Shown: in pieces, positions 1 through 12,054 of the stretch
Numbering within the stretch: the first letter of the stretch is position 1
Layout: every line of letters begins with the position of its first letter
Origin: Coffea arabica
Taxonomy: Eukaryota > Streptophyta > Magnoliopsida > Gentianales > Rubiaceae
DNA length: 64,000 nt
Assembly (NCBI RefSeq): GCF_036785885.1
Contig: NC_092323.1
Coordinates: forward strand, 29,520,501-29,584,500
Reading direction: 5' to 3'
Position numbers and translations under genes: made by a program
The notes under the pieces: model-generated
What the model was told of the DNA's origin: nothing
Database searches by the model: none
The model's input: the letters and a program-made list of their open reading frames with translations, nothing else

Positions 1-1122
1 CAGTTCTCAGGTTCGGGTAGAAACAGGACAGCAAGGGTAATTCTATCTTTTATCAAGATACGCTACTCCGATTGACCTGAAATTTTGTAGGAATCTCTAA
101 ACCATCATTCCCTACAACTTTCATGTTTTAAGCCAAGGCCAATTCGGCCTCTAACTAGGAGCTATAAATTCGGGCAGAATGTATTCATCATAACCCTAAC
201 TTTCCAAAATTTCTTCCAAAACAGAAATTGGTTGCAATTAACCACTTTTCCCACCTCCTAGAGTCATTATATACCATTTCCAATCATCATAGATGGCCAC
301 ACAATCATGCTCATATTAAAACAGAAAAATCCCCAAAAATAATAAAACTTCATCACTTCAACCACAAATCAAGAAATAATCCATAAACTTGCATCTCATA
401 CTACCACTAATCATGATTTAAGCATCAATTAAGGGAGGAGGGTGGTTCTTCACAACTTACCTTAGAAACAAGAGAGAGGGAGCAACAAGTCCTCTTAGCT
501 TTCCAAGCAAATCCACCAAACAACTCACAAACACTAATTGAAGAGGTTTTATGGAGTAATTGCAAGATTAAATGGTTGGATTGTTGAACTTGAGCAAGAT
601 GAGAGCAAGAATCTTGGAGAGTTTTTCTTCCTTTCCTCCTTAGAGAGAGTCGGCCACTCAAGCTTGGAGATGAAGTGTTTTTGGTGAATTTTTTTTGTTT
701 ATTTAGTAACATGGTAAAAGAATGACTAGTAGTCAAAAAATAAAAGCAATCCTATGGTGACACTTGTCACCTCATTTAATTCATGCCTAACTTTCTTTTT
801 TCTTTCTCACACCTAAGCACTTGGTACCTCTAAATATCTCATAACACCCGGTAAATTAAACCCAGTATCCAAAATTTAACTTAACTGGCCGAATTTTTCC
901 GAACTTTCCGCACTAGCGGGTCTCACGTCCGATATTTATTATTAATTTTTCAAAAACTAACTAATACTAGAAAAATCATCTAAAAACTATATTTACTCAT
1001 AAAAATTATCTGGGGAAATTTCTAATAAAGAAAATGTGGAAAAGGCGGGCGATTAATAAAAATAAACCCTAGAAACGTAGAAAATTCGCGAGTTCTCGCA
1101 CTCCTTCTTTCGGGGCGTCACA
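1..1122 (-). mobile_element. Gypsy LTR, 5' part (LTR-D family), runs off the left edge
   Basis: Read on the minus strand, an LTR begins at 1122 with TGTGACGCCCCG and continues past base 1. It matches the start of the solo LTR at 12055 and, more distantly, that at 41995, including a CTCTCTCTTG stretch followed by a strong splice-donor-like AAG/GTAAGTT at 461/460. A G-rich polypurine tract lies directly upstream in the element's sense (1123-1137), so this is the 3' LTR of the element whose internal region is 1123-2142. Its 3' end and flanking TSD are outside the window. Confidence 0.8.
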
Positions 1123-1160
1123 ACCTCCCCCACTTAGAACAATTTCGTCCTCGAAATTGA
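1123..1160 (-). other. Polypurine tract and adjoining motif of minus-strand Gypsy element
   Basis: On the minus strand the bases just before the LTR read TAAGTGGGGGAGGT, a typical second-strand primer. The near-palindrome AATTTCGAGGACGAAATT sits a few bases upstream, as it does in many plant Gypsy elements and near 57592-57608 in this window. Confidence 0.8.
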
Positions 1161-1169
1161 TTCTTTTGT

Positions 1170-1853
1170 TCAATGCGTACCTTCAAAGTCCACCGAAGGA
1201 TTAGTCACCTCAGGTTGACCCATTGCATAGACCCTTGCTGGCCCTTTGGGTCGATTTTCCCCTGCATTTGACGGCTTCGTTGTGGTCCCTTCTGTTGGTG
1301 GTTTGCGTCCTTCCTTCTGCATCTTAGGGCACCGGGCAATCAAATGTTCGGTGCTGCCACATTTGAAACATTTCCGTACCGAACTATTTTTCCAGCAATT
1401 TTCATCAGTGTGATTGCCCCCACAGAAACCACAGGTTGGCTTAGTGGCCGTACTTGACCCTCCACGCTGGGCACTCCTCTGGGGCTCTTGCACTATCTGA
1501 CCTCGCCCAAAATTATTCAGAGTTCTTACAGGTCGTGGACCGTCTGCACCTTTACTCGCCTTCGCGGGTGGCTCGTTTCGCGAGCTCTGTCCAACCGGGG
1601 GATCGTTCGAGATGGGTTGCCTCCTTTTCCGGTCATGAAAGGCTTTAACCTGTCCCTTGGCAGTCTCAATCCGCTGTGCTTTTTCTAGTGCCTGACTAAA
1701 CGTGTCCAGCTGTGCGGCCGCCAGTGCTTCCTGGATTTCCACATTTAAGCCTCGGGCAAAGCGGCGAATTAGCTTTTGTTCCGTCAGCACCAGCTTTGGG
1801 GCAAAGCGAGAGAGTTTTGTTTCTATGACCACTGCCCTTCTGTTTAAAATCAA
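1170..1853 (-). pseudogene. Gypsy gag fragment with two zinc knuckles
   Basis: A 227-codon open frame matches the C-terminal half of the Gag at 40632-41975: the shared block [14 protein letters not shown], then a basic, Gly/Pro-rich linker and two CCHC-type knuckles, CGFCGGNHTDENC (one residue short between the second Cys and His) and CFKCGSTEHLIARC. Gag packages element RNA, and the knuckles bind nucleic acid. The N-terminal half of Gag, and all of protease, RT, RNase H and integrase, are missing: the frame starts about 275 bases from the primer-binding site and ends about 30 bases from the polypurine tract. The element is therefore a non-autonomous, gag-only derivative. The first methionine probably lies at a deletion join and may not be a natural start. 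Both knuckles are better preserved here than in the 40632 copy. Confidence 0.8.
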
Positions 1854-1897
1854 CTTTGAACACGCACAAAAGAGTTCTATTTACATCTTCTGCTTTG

Positions 1898-2142
1898 GTG
1901 TTTGTATTCAAGCACCAAACCAAGAATAAAGTCAATCCACGCCAAGGTCGGCCGCCCTAAAGTGTAAATCAACTCAATCCTCATTCCTGCCCGACATACC
2001 AAATAGATTCTTCCCAAACTACTATAAACCTTCATCCCTATAACATATACTTAACTTCCGAATCTATCCCATAGTCCAGCATCCTAAACAATTAAGTCTA
2101 AGATACGCTATAGAGATCGATAGCCTAAGCTTTGATACCAAT
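1898..2142 (-). other. 5' leader and primer-binding site (copy 1)
   Basis: In the element's sense, the LTR ends at 2143 with CTGTTACA and is followed by ATTGGTATCAAAGC (2129-2142), a primer-binding site of the initiator-tRNA-Met type. The leader that follows, to 1898, is nearly identical to 8655-8898. Confidence 0.8.
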
Positions 2143-3665
2143 TGTAACAGCCCCACCTCCCCCTAAGGCGAACCAGAGGGTTCGACGGACCGTCTGCCCA
2201 GCTCTCGCCGGGACTCACTACAGTCCTCAGATAAATTACATCTCAAACTCCAAAAGGATATTAATAAACCAAATAACATTCCAAACTTAAAGGTTAAGTC
2301 AAAAGATAAACTTACATAAACAAAGTACTTGCATTACAACCAAACTCCCCACTTGCAATTCCAAAGGACAAAATTCTAATTTACAATCACCTTAGTATAT
2401 ACCGTCAAAATTTACGTTCATGTTAACTACCCGACCTTGAGTGTAACAAAAACTAAAGCTACAAAATGCTCTCTAAAGCCATTTACACAAAAGTATCGAA
2501 AGTTTAGGACCTGCAACTTGCTCCTCAGGGTCCTCCGCCCCCTATTAAGGAAAACAAACTAAAGGAGTGAGCTAAAGCTCAGTGAGGCCCCAAACAGTCA
2601 CACAAATATCACAATTTAGAGAAAGAAGTAAGCAACAGTTAAACAATTTCAGTTACAACGAGAACCAGTTGCATAATATAATCAGTTGAATAAGGACAAA
2701 ATAAGTCAATTTATGTCAAAGGATACTCTTGAAGCTACTCCAGTCCGTCATGACCGCCAGTTCCCAACACTTAAAATTAATAAGAGATCATTGGATGAAA
2801 TGAACACACAGACGTTGTAACACATAATTTAATCACATGCGCAGTGGCACTTTCAACTAGGAGATGGTGTTCTCGAGAAGAACACTGCTTGAGCCTCTCA
2901 ACTGAACAGTGTCTCGAGTGTCCAGGAGATAGGTGCTCATTTGGAGGACCTGCTCGAGTGTCTCGGACTAGAAGGACAGTGCAGTAGGTCAGTATCAGTC
3001 AGTGCAGTAGGTCAGTAGCAGTCAGTGCAGTAGGTCAGTAGCAGTTAGTACAGTAGGTCAGTAGCAGTCAGTATCAGTGAAAACACAGAAATTTGAGTAG
3101 GTCGAGTGCGATAAAGTACACACCCGCCTAATAATGGTATGACAGTTATCCAGTATTATACAAGAAAGTCACATAGCATACACGCATGCAAGGAACACTC
3201 ACCACTAGCGAAGGTAATCGGTGCTAATCACCGAATCGTCCATCGGCTTGCCCGTGAACTCTGTGGTTAAAGTACATAGATATTATACCAAGAATTTATC
3301 AAATTCAAATCACAATACTCGTATAAGAAGATAGCCATAGCCATCAAGCTCAACTTAAACACTAAGGAAGAAAACGTCCACATTTAAGGGTTTAGTCAAT
3401 CAAATTAAAAAGTCATATGCAATAGCACTTGATTCAAAATCCCAGAAATATGTGAGATACCTAAACACATTCTAAGAACATACAAGCCACTTTGGATCAA
3501 AACAAAAAGATCTTTTAGGGAAAAAAAAATATAGCGTAACTAGTTTTCTAGTTTTTGTTTTTTTTGTCACTATTTGAAAGTCAATAGGTGCAACTAGAAA
3601 TCATGTTTTGAACACTTAGTTAGGTCATAAGAAACCAGGGTTATGATACTTATAAGGTACATGCA
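2143..3665 (-). mobile_element. Gypsy LTR, 3' part (LTR-X family), copy 1
   Basis: The LTR 3' end, on the minus strand, carries the terminal box shared by all Gypsy LTRs here (GGGGGAGGTGGGGCTGTTACA region) and is followed by a primer-binding site. The stretch is about 99 percent identical to 8899-10446. At 3666 the similarity to that copy stops abruptly and the sequence continues as a different family (LTR-B). Upstream in the LTR sense lies a four-unit minisatellite (2979-3070) and the conserved hairpin (3098-3130). Confidence 0.75.
2979..3070. repeat. Minisatellite, 4 x 23 bp
   Basis: Four tandem units of the type GTGCAGTAGGTCAGTAGCAG plus three bases, with one or two substitutions each. 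The same four-unit array occurs in the second LTR copy at 9753-9844. Confidence 0.9.
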
Positions 3666-5518
3666 AAGTAGAGCAAGTCAATTGAAATCGATGAACAAGA
3701 ACAATTCTCGTTAGGGCAAGTGCGATAAAGTACACCCTTGCCCTATCAAATCACTTATATATCATGTAATCACATTAATCAAAGATAAATCACAAATATC
3801 AAGTTCAATCAGATATTTGGAAGCACTCACCAAAAGTAGTGCCTCTAGTGATCGCGTCTGGATTGTACTCCGGGTTTGGAGTCCAAATCTGCGATAAAAC
3901 TTGAATTAAGAACTTTGAAAATCGACTAAGGTTTGAAACTTAGACATTCGTTCAATAAGAATCAAGAAATTCAAATTCACTTGGAGAATAGTCGTGAAAC
4001 ACTTGCTCGCTTTTCCAACTGAAAAATTTTGTAACATGTATACTTGGAAATAACTTTTGAGTTGAAAGTACAAGGAAAACATACTCCGAGCAGTCGTTAT
4101 TTTATTTCTCAAGGGTAAAAGCTCGGCCAAGTCCTTACTTATATACCTCGATAAAAGAAGACGCAAATATCCTAGATGGTTCAAGTAGTAATCACTCTTA
4201 ACCCTTACTCAAGTCGCAAGTATATTTCTCTAGTCCTCGAGCGTAAATTTGGGCAGCATGCCCTTTGTATTTACCCAATTTTCCTGCCATTTACGGCTTC
4301 ATTATTTTCCTCAGCCAATCCCAAAGTCATACACAATATAAATTTATCACAATAGCCGTTCAATAGGCTCAAGGTAATACAAGTACAAAATCAAGCTAGC
4401 GACATGTGCGGAAATGAGGTTTAGCAAAAGACAGATTTGACATGGTTTTTACGTAACGGACACAACCGAAGCTACGTTTATCGTATTGGAGTGAAATTTA
4501 TACCGTTTCGAAGCTAAGACAAAGGCCTACAATTTTCATGAAGATCAATTAGTCCAAATTCCAGTATAACCCAGTCAAATTCCCAATTCACAGAACCAAA
4601 TTCCAACTAACCGGCCAGTTAACCATACTACCTCCAAATGGCCATATCTCAAGCTACCAAAGTCCGTTTAAGCCGTTCTTGGAGGCGTTGAAAAGCTAAG
4701 ACAAAGTACTAAAACTTTCATGTTTTGACTAAAAGCTATTTCAGTACGTATCAAGGTGAATAAATGCAACCAACTTAGTGTACTGTCAAAACTGTCCACT
4801 GACTTTACTCCTAGGGCAGTCAGGGTATTTCATCTTTTCATAGGCTATGTTGCTCTGATTGAGGTGAAATTTTGTAGGAAAGCATAAAATGTCATTCTAT
4901 ACAACTTTCATGTTTTGTGCTAAGCCTAGTTCGGCCTCTAACATGATAAAATAGAACCGGACAGAACTAAAGCTACAATTTCCAGAAATCTGGAATTTTG
5001 CTATATTCAAGCTATACTTCTCATTTTTACCTTGAAACTACCACTACTATCTCCTTTACAAGATTATATACCACATATATACATCATACAACTCCTAACC
5101 CATAAGAAACCCTAACTCAAAAGTCATCCATCTAATCATCAAAATCACTTGAAACAAGCATCACAAGCACAATACTACCATTAATACCCAACTTAATCAT
5201 GATTAATGGGGAAAGAAAGGTTGATCAGCCATTATACCTCAAGACAAGAGCTTGCAAGAATGATCCTCCACCTCTCCTTGAAATTTTTGATTCCTTAAGC
5301 TTCCCAAGCTTCCAAACTAGTGATTAATCAGTTTAGTTTTTCTTGGTTGCACTCAAAAGGTTGGATTCAAGGTAGAAGATTGAAACTCTTCTCACTCCTT
5401 TACCTTCCCTTGCTCTCGGCCACAACAAAAAGAAAATGAGGGAAAATGAGCTGAAATGAGAGATAAGAAGGCAAGACAAAAGGTTGATCAAGGAACCATA
5501 GGTGGTTGACACTTGTCA
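3666..5518 (-). mobile_element. Gypsy LTR, 5' part (LTR-B family), segment 1
   Basis: The reverse complement matches the 5' two thirds of the 3.17-kb LTRs at 36414-39583 and 57626-60793 (matching roughly 36920-38760). The segment is cut at 5518 by a solo LTR and resumes at 8114. The conserved stem-loop with TAGGGCAAG and CTTGCCCTA arms is at 3712-3745. Confidence 0.8.
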
Positions 5519-8113
5519 TGTAACGACCCCACCTCCCCCTAAGGCGAACTAGAGGGTTCGGCAGACCGCCTGCCCAGCTCTCGCCGGGACTCAGTCGATC
5601 ACTACATTCCTCAAACAAATTGCAATATAAAACTTAAATATATAACAAATTTTCCAAGAATTTCCTATCACAATCGCAGTGGAACTAATTCCCAAACGTG
5701 AAACGTACACGTTCATCCATTCAAGTTCAAACATTCATACGAACGTATATACATATACATCCGACCAATCTCAAACCTTCATACACCCCTAACATCAACT
5801 ATTACACAAGAAGAAATCCAAAGTCAAATCATACATAAGATACTCCATCCAGCTACACAAATAACGTAATACAAGCTCTTCCTTTGCCTCGATCCCTGTG
5901 GGGAGAAGAAAACATTTGGGGTGAGCTAGAAGCTCAGCGAGTGAACAGTAAAATCAGTAATCCAATAAACTTTACAATTGTGCATTTACATGATGCAAGA
6001 ATTAGTGATCAAATGTGCGTGTATTGCTCTCTTGGAGCCAGTGAAATTCTTGTACTTAGATATCCAACGCTCCCTTAGATCAAGTAACGGATAAACAGGT
6101 AGAAGGAGCCATCGTGCTCCAAGGAATGCGTAAACAGTAGCGGGGACATTGGTTCTAAGCACAAGATTTTCCCAAGAACTCACCCGAGTCAAATGTCATG
6201 GCACACACACAAACACAATGATATGCAAATCATGAAATCGATGCAAGACTTATTTCCAAAGTAATTGTGGAAAAGTAGTTGAGGGATCACTCACCAACCA
6301 TGGCTCACGAACCTTATCCGGCATACCTCATTACCTTGATCAAGTTGAAACCCTAAATTACAAATATCAAGTCAAGCAAAGGAAATTCTAAAATTAACAA
6401 GCTTCTATTGCCTTTTGGCATTTTAATGACAATTAAAGCTACACTTATCCGATCGAAACGAATCTTATGGCGTTACGAAGCTAAGACATATGTCAACATT
6501 TTTTTATGAAGATCTCCAAGGCCAAAACATACTTATTCAGGGTCAAAATCCGAATCCTAGAGAAAGAACGAAAACTGTCATAAAACAGGGGTTATGGGGA
6601 AGTCATGGGTATTTCGGTCAATTCACAAGCCACAGTACTCCAATCAATCTGAAATTTTGCAGGCAAGTAGTCAACTCATATATCTACAAGTTTCATGTTT
6701 TGAACAAAAGTTGATTCGGTCTACAGTACAGAGAAAATGACAGTCCAAGTTCAGTCCAGAAACAGGGAAAAACTTCAATTACTCTTCTTGAACCGACCTT
6801 TGCATATGACTATCACTAATCACAATTAAGGGCTAGAAATCCCCACTTAACATGAGACTAGCCTATACCAATCATGTACAGGCCAAAACAAGGATGAATT
6901 AACTTAAACAAAGTTTAGAAATGTCACTAATATGGAACTTAATCCTCCCAATTTCCAAATCACAAGAATTTCCATAAAATGAATCAAGATCAATTCAAAT
7001 TCAAAACAAACACATACTCTCAAAAATTGGACGGCATAACCCCTAAATTTTACACATTTCCAACCTACCATTCAAATACCAATTCTCATAACAATTAACC
7101 ACAGTCACCCATATGGTTCATAAACAATACCATACATTCAATTAAGCCATAATTTCCTTCAATCAAAGCCAATTAAAAGCTTAAAGCCAACCTTGGAAAA
7201 ATCCCTAATTTGAAACCCTAGAAACCGGAAATTCACTTCACATATGGAAATTTTCCGCAACAACCATAAATAACGTACAAGAGCTTCTATTAACACCATT
7301 GAAACCACTAATCCAAATCCAATCCAAGACTTTCATATAAAATCATAAAAATACCCAATAAATCAGAAAATCACCATAATTTCCATAAACCCATGAAATA
7401 CTCCACAAAATCACATACATGACCACCACAAACCATTAATTAACCAATATTAGAACCAAAGGAAACTCGCATATCCAATCTTACCCCAAATTCAAGAGAG
7501 CTATCCACCTAGAGTTTCCCTTCAAAAACCAAACCATCAAAAGCTTTAAACCACCATAGAGAACCCTTGTGTGAAATATTGTCCAAAACCATCGGTGAAA
7601 TCGCAAGATTTGGTGAAGATTGAAACTAGGAAAAACTTGAGAGCTTTTCTCTCTTATGAAGCTCGGTTGAGCCAGGGAAGAAATGAAGATATTTGGGTGC
7701 AAAAGTGAGATAAAAAGGCAGGAAACAGTCGGTCAAACTTGGCAACCGTAGCTGTCACGTCAGAATCCGGCCGGAATCTGGCCGGATTTCCGGCCGGATT
7801 CTTGGCCGGATTCAAGACAGTGGCTAAGTCGAATTTTTTTCAAAATGTTCAAACAATCCGGCCATCAATCCGGCCAAGAACTGGCCGGATTTGCCGCCGG
7901 ATTTGGCCCCTGCCTTTTTTTCAAAACTTTTCTTTTCTTTTCCAAGTTCAAACGTTGCGCTCCCCCGCTCGTCCAACAAAGATATAAAATTCCCGCGAGT
8001 ACAGTGAGCATACACAACACGCACTCATACAAGAACACGTTTCTAGGACCATTAGATCGTAAAGAAATAGAATAATGCCTAGGGAGGACTTGTGAAAATT
8101 ACGGGATCTCACA
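5519..8113 (-). mobile_element. Solo LTR (LTR-C family) with TSD TGTCA
   Basis: On the minus strand this 2595-bp unit starts TGTGAGATCCCG (8113) and ends GGGGTCGTTACA (5519). It is flanked on both sides by the perfect 5-bp duplication TGTCA (5514-5518 and 8114-8118). Removing it restores continuity of the LTR-B sequence on either side (compare 36860-36930). No internal region, primer-binding site or polypurine tract is present, so it is a solo LTR left by LTR-LTR recombination. Its ends resemble those of the other Gypsy LTRs, but the body is diverged. A cluster of CCGGCCGG-containing palindromes lies near its 5' end (7764-7907). Confidence 0.9.
7764..7907. repeat. Cluster of GGCCGGATT palindromic repeats
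   Basis: About eight copies of (T)GGCCGGATT or its reverse complement lie within 140 bp, several forming the palindrome AATCCGGCCGGATT. The stretch is GC-rich against AT-rich surroundings and sits in the 5' part of the solo LTR-C, where promoter elements would be expected. Confidence 0.7.
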
Positions 8114-8619
8114 TGTCATCACCAAAACCAACTAAAATTTTGTTTTCTTTTCCTTGCATTTCGGCCACATATTTCGGTTATATGGCTGAGGATGAGGGGG
8201 ATATTTTACAAAAATATCAAGGGTATGTGGTGGTAGGGAAGTGGTGGTCAAGTGGTGGGTTCAATCGGTGGTGATCAATATTCGTCGGTTCGAGCCGATT
8301 TTCTTAAATCACGTATACTAGGGGTTTTACCTTCTAATCACTAACTTATTATTATCACTTCAAATTATATAATATTTCCTCATCCAAAAGTCACTCTTAC
8401 CTCCCAATTTTGATCCTCACTCCATACCGAATAGTCATACTACAGAAAAACGTGAAAATCCTAATTCGCTCTATCTTGAAAACGGACAACGAAACCCTTA
8501 CTTCTACATTCATTTACACTCATTGTAGGGTGATTGGGTAGTAGACCCATAATAAATGAATAATTTCCAAATAAAAGGGCATTTTTAAGAAAAATATAAG
8601 GAATTTGCAAGTCTTCACA
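8114..8619 (-). mobile_element. Gypsy LTR, 5' end (LTR-B family), segment 2
   Basis: This continues the LTR-B copy interrupted at 5518. The LTR start, TGTGAAGACTTGC on the minus strand, is at 8619 and matches the starts at 36414 and 57626. Together with 3666-5518 it makes about 2.36 kb, equal to the first 2.35 kb of the complete LTR-B. Confidence 0.8.
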
Positions 8620-8898
8620 CAACCATTTACAAGCCGTTTCCCCCCTCTATGATGTGTTTGTATTCAAGCACCAAAACAAGAATAAAGTCAATCCACGCCA
8701 AGGTCGGCCGCTTTAAAGTGTAAATCAACTCAATCCTCATTCCTGCCCGACATACCAAATAGATTCTTCCCAAACTACTATAAACCTTCATCCCTATAAC
8801 ATATACTTAACTTCCGAATCTATCCCATAGTCCAACATCCTAAACAATTAAGTCTAAGATACGCTATAGAGATCGATAGCCTAAGCTTTGATACCAAT
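8620..8898 (-). mobile_element. Minimal internal region with primer-binding site (copy 2)
   Basis: Only 279 bp separate two LTRs. In the element sense it has the primer-binding site ATTGGTATCAAAGC (8885-8898), a leader nearly identical to 1898-2142, and then a short purine-rich run (AGAGGGGGGAAA, about 8637-8648) before the LTR start at 8619. No coding sequence remains. The LARD-like arrangement can move only if helped in trans. Confidence 0.65.
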
Positions 8899-11800
8899 TG
8901 TAACAGCCCCACCTCCCCCTAAGGCGAACCAGAGGGTTCGACGGACCGTCTGCCCAGCTCTCGCCGGGACTCACTACAGTCCTCAGATAAATTACATTTC
9001 AAACTCCAAAAGGATATTAATAAACCAAATAACATTCCAAACTTAAAGGTTAAGTCAAAAGATAAACTTACATAAACAAAGTACTTGCATTACAACCAAA
9101 CTCCCCACTTGCAATTCCAAAGGACAAAATTCTAATTTACAATCACCTTAGTATATACCGTCAAAATTTACGTTCATGTTAACTACCCGACCTTGAGTGT
9201 AACAAAAACTAAAGCTACAAAATGCTCTCTAAAGCCATTTACACAAAAGTATCGAAAGTTTAGGACCTGCAACTTGCTCCTCAGGGTCCTCCGCCCCCTA
9301 TTAAGGAAAACAAACTAAAGGAGTGAGCTAAAGCTCAGTGAGGCCTCTAACAGTCACACAAATATCACAATTTAGAGAAAGAAGTAAGCAACAGTTAAAC
9401 AATTTCAGTTACAACGAGAACCAGTTGCATAATATAATCAGTTGAATAAGGACAAAATAAGTCAATTTATGTCAAAGGATACTCTTGAAGCTACTCCAGT
9501 CCGTCATGACCGCCAGTTCCCAACACTTAAAATTAATAAGAGATCATTGGATGAAATGAACACACAGACGTTGTAACACATAATTTAATCACATGCGCAG
9601 TGGCACTTTCAACTAGGAGATGGTGTTCTCGAGAAGAACACTGCTTGAGCCTCTCAACTGAACAGTGTCTCTCAACTGAGCAGTGTCTCGAGTGTCCAGG
9701 AGATAGGTGCTCATTTGGCGGACCTGCTCGAGTGTCTCGGACTAGAAGGACAGTGCAGTAGGTCAGTATTAGTCAGTGCAGTAGGTCAGTAGCAGTCAGT
9801 GCAGTAGGTCAGTAGCAGTTAGTACAGTAGGTCAGTAGCAGTCAGTATCAGTGAAAACACAGAAATTTGAGTAGGTCGAGTGCGATAAAGTACACACCCG
9901 CCTAATAATGGTATGACAGTTATCCAGTATTATACAAGAAAGTCACATAGCATACACGCATGCAAGGAACACTCACCACTAGCGAAGGTAATCGGTGCTA
10001 ATCACCGAATCGTCCATCGGCTTGCCCGTGAACTCTGTGGTTAAAGTACATAGATATTATACCAAGAATTTATCAAATTCAAATCACAATACTCGTATAA
10101 GAAGATAACCATAGCCATCAAGCTCAACTTAAACACTAAGGAAGAAAATGTCCACATTTAAGGGTTTAGTCAATCAAATTAAAAAGTCATATGCAAGAGC
10201 ACTTGATTCAAAATCCCAGAAATATGTCAGATACCTAAACACATTCTAAGAACATACAAGCCACTTTGGATCAAAACAAAAAGATCTTTTAGGGAAAAAA
10301 TAATATAGCGTAACTAGTTTTCCAGTTTTTGTTTTTTTTTTGTCACTATTTGAAAGTCAATAGGTGCAACTAGAAATCATGTTTTGAAAACTTAGTTACG
10401 TCATAAGAAACCAGGGTTATGATACTTATAAGGTACATGCAAAGTCAGACCAAGGAAACGGGAGTAAAAGAAAGGTAATTAAGACGTAAAAACAATGGCA
10501 GTTTCGACACCCTACAGTGTTTTGAGCACTACTGTGGCTACGCATCTCGGATTCAGGCAAATTTTATGCCGTTTCGAAGCTAAGACATAGGGATACATTT
10601 CTTATGAAGACATCAACACCTAGTTCTCACGTTTTCAGGGTCAAATAGTCATGGTCAGAGGCTTCCGTAAAATCATGACCAGAAATAAGGCTTTGCGTGA
10701 ACACTAGGATTGTGGCCGTAACTTAGGCTACAATGATGACAAAAGCTGTTTCGATCTACAACATGGAGCAATTCGCAGCTCAGTTTTAGTCACAAAACAG
10801 GGCAGAATTAAACTGTTAAAGAAACTTACCCAAACCCTTCACACCGGCAACATTCTTGACAAAATTTGAAACAGGGGTTACATTGGTCCAAAATTCACCA
10901 AATTTTGACACAAAAAACTACATTCAAAGATCTACATATGTTTAGAGGGTCACTTTAAGAGCTTCGGATCACAACCAAGTCAAATTTTAGCTATACAGTC
11001 CAGCAGCTATAAAATTAAAGTAGAACAGTCTCGAAAATCAGGAAATTTTGGAAATTTACCATAATTCACACAAATAGAACCAAAGTTTGTAATTTTCACG
11101 GTTTCTATCCTCATGAATCTAGTTTCCAACGCAACAAACGGAACTCAATTCCGACCTTCCTACACCAAGTTATGACTATTCTCCCGAAACTGTTCCAAGG
11201 TACCTGCTGCAATTCGAACTTGCAAACTAACCATTCAATCACTCGTATCAATGAAGCCCTAAATTTCAGCAATCAATCATCAACCAAAATAGAAAGATTA
11301 GTCATGAATCATCTAAAATTTAACCATACTTCTCCCCTTGTACAAGAGGTCCATCAATTAACAAGTATTACTTACGAATCAAACAACTAGTTACGTGAAC
11401 AAATGAATCCCTCAATTTCAGCCAAGGTAACCCAACTTCAAGTCCATAGAACTTCATAAAAATCATGTCTTTAGTCTTCTAATCACATCAATAATCAAAG
11501 GCCCTTCAAGTTCATAAAAGAAAGCTTGAGTTTCTAGTTTTACCTCTTGACCAAAGGTGGAACTTAGAAGCAAGAAAAACTTGGTTCTTCTTGGAGCAAA
11601 CCACCTCCTTGTTCAAGTTTTAGTGAAAGATTGAAGTGCTATGGCTTTCCCCTATTGATTCCTCCAAGTTCTTTGCTACAACTCAAGATGAAAACAATGA
11701 AGCTTTCCCTCTTTTTTTTTCTCTCCTTATCCACGGCCCCCTCCCTTTCTCTTCAACTCTTCAAGAGACCAAGTTATAAGATATACACTAGCTAATGTCT

Positions 11801-12049
11801 TGGTCAAGACTTAAGGGATGTGCAACACTTGTCTTGCTAGGATTACTTCTTAATCAAAAAATCTCCCAACTATGAAATTATTGATACCTAGCCCCTTTAA
11901 TTTCCTTATCTCTATAATTTACCCCACTAACTTATCAAAATAAACTTGGTTATACAAGTGCAACTCACATTCATTTCCAAAAACAAAGAAAGCAAAGTCA
12001 TCCACAGACTACTAAATTTCAAAGTAAGGCAAATCAAGAAAAAAAAATA
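8899..12049 (-). mobile_element. Gypsy LTR (LTR-X family), copy 2, interrupted by a solo LTR
   Basis: The 3' end at 8899 matches 2143 and the two copies agree to 10446/3665. Beyond that this copy continues as its own family, with the motif CCGTTTCGAAGCTAAGAC that recurs in all Gypsy LTRs here. The solo LTR at 12055 cuts it. The few bases after that insertion (14791-14806) read, on the minus strand, TGTTACACC, a plausible LTR start, giving a total of about 3.17 kb. Copy 2 carries an extra 18 bp near 9670 relative to copy 1. The true 5' end is inferred, not proved. Confidence 0.6.
9753..9844. repeat. Minisatellite, 4 x 23 bp (second copy)
   Basis: The same four-unit array as at 2979-3070, carried along in the duplicated LTR segment. 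Confidence 0.9.
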
Positions 12050-12054
12050 GTTTT

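Noticed and set aside
1454..1929. Plus-strand ORFs over the gag fragment
   Set aside because: Complement of the gag coding frame; the codon pattern and zinc knuckles lie on the minus strand.
2129..2142. tRNA-like sequence at LTR ends
   Set aside because: Only a short stretch complementary to the 3' end of initiator tRNA-Met: primer-binding sites, not tRNA genes. The same applies to 8885, 24317, 39586 and 45012.
2979..3070. Regular 23-bp repeats resembling a CRISPR array
   Set aside because: The units are head to tail with no spacers and lie inside a plant LTR; it is a minisatellite.
7739..8075. Short overlapping ORFs on both strands rich in Phe/Gly/Arg
   Set aside because: They come from the GGCCGGATT repeat array and LTR DNA, without domain or start context.
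5519..8619. Treating 5519-8619 as one solo LTR
   Set aside because: The ends belong to different families and the flanks (TGTCA, CAACC) do not match. The TGTCA duplication at 8114-8118 shows the inserted unit ends at 8113.
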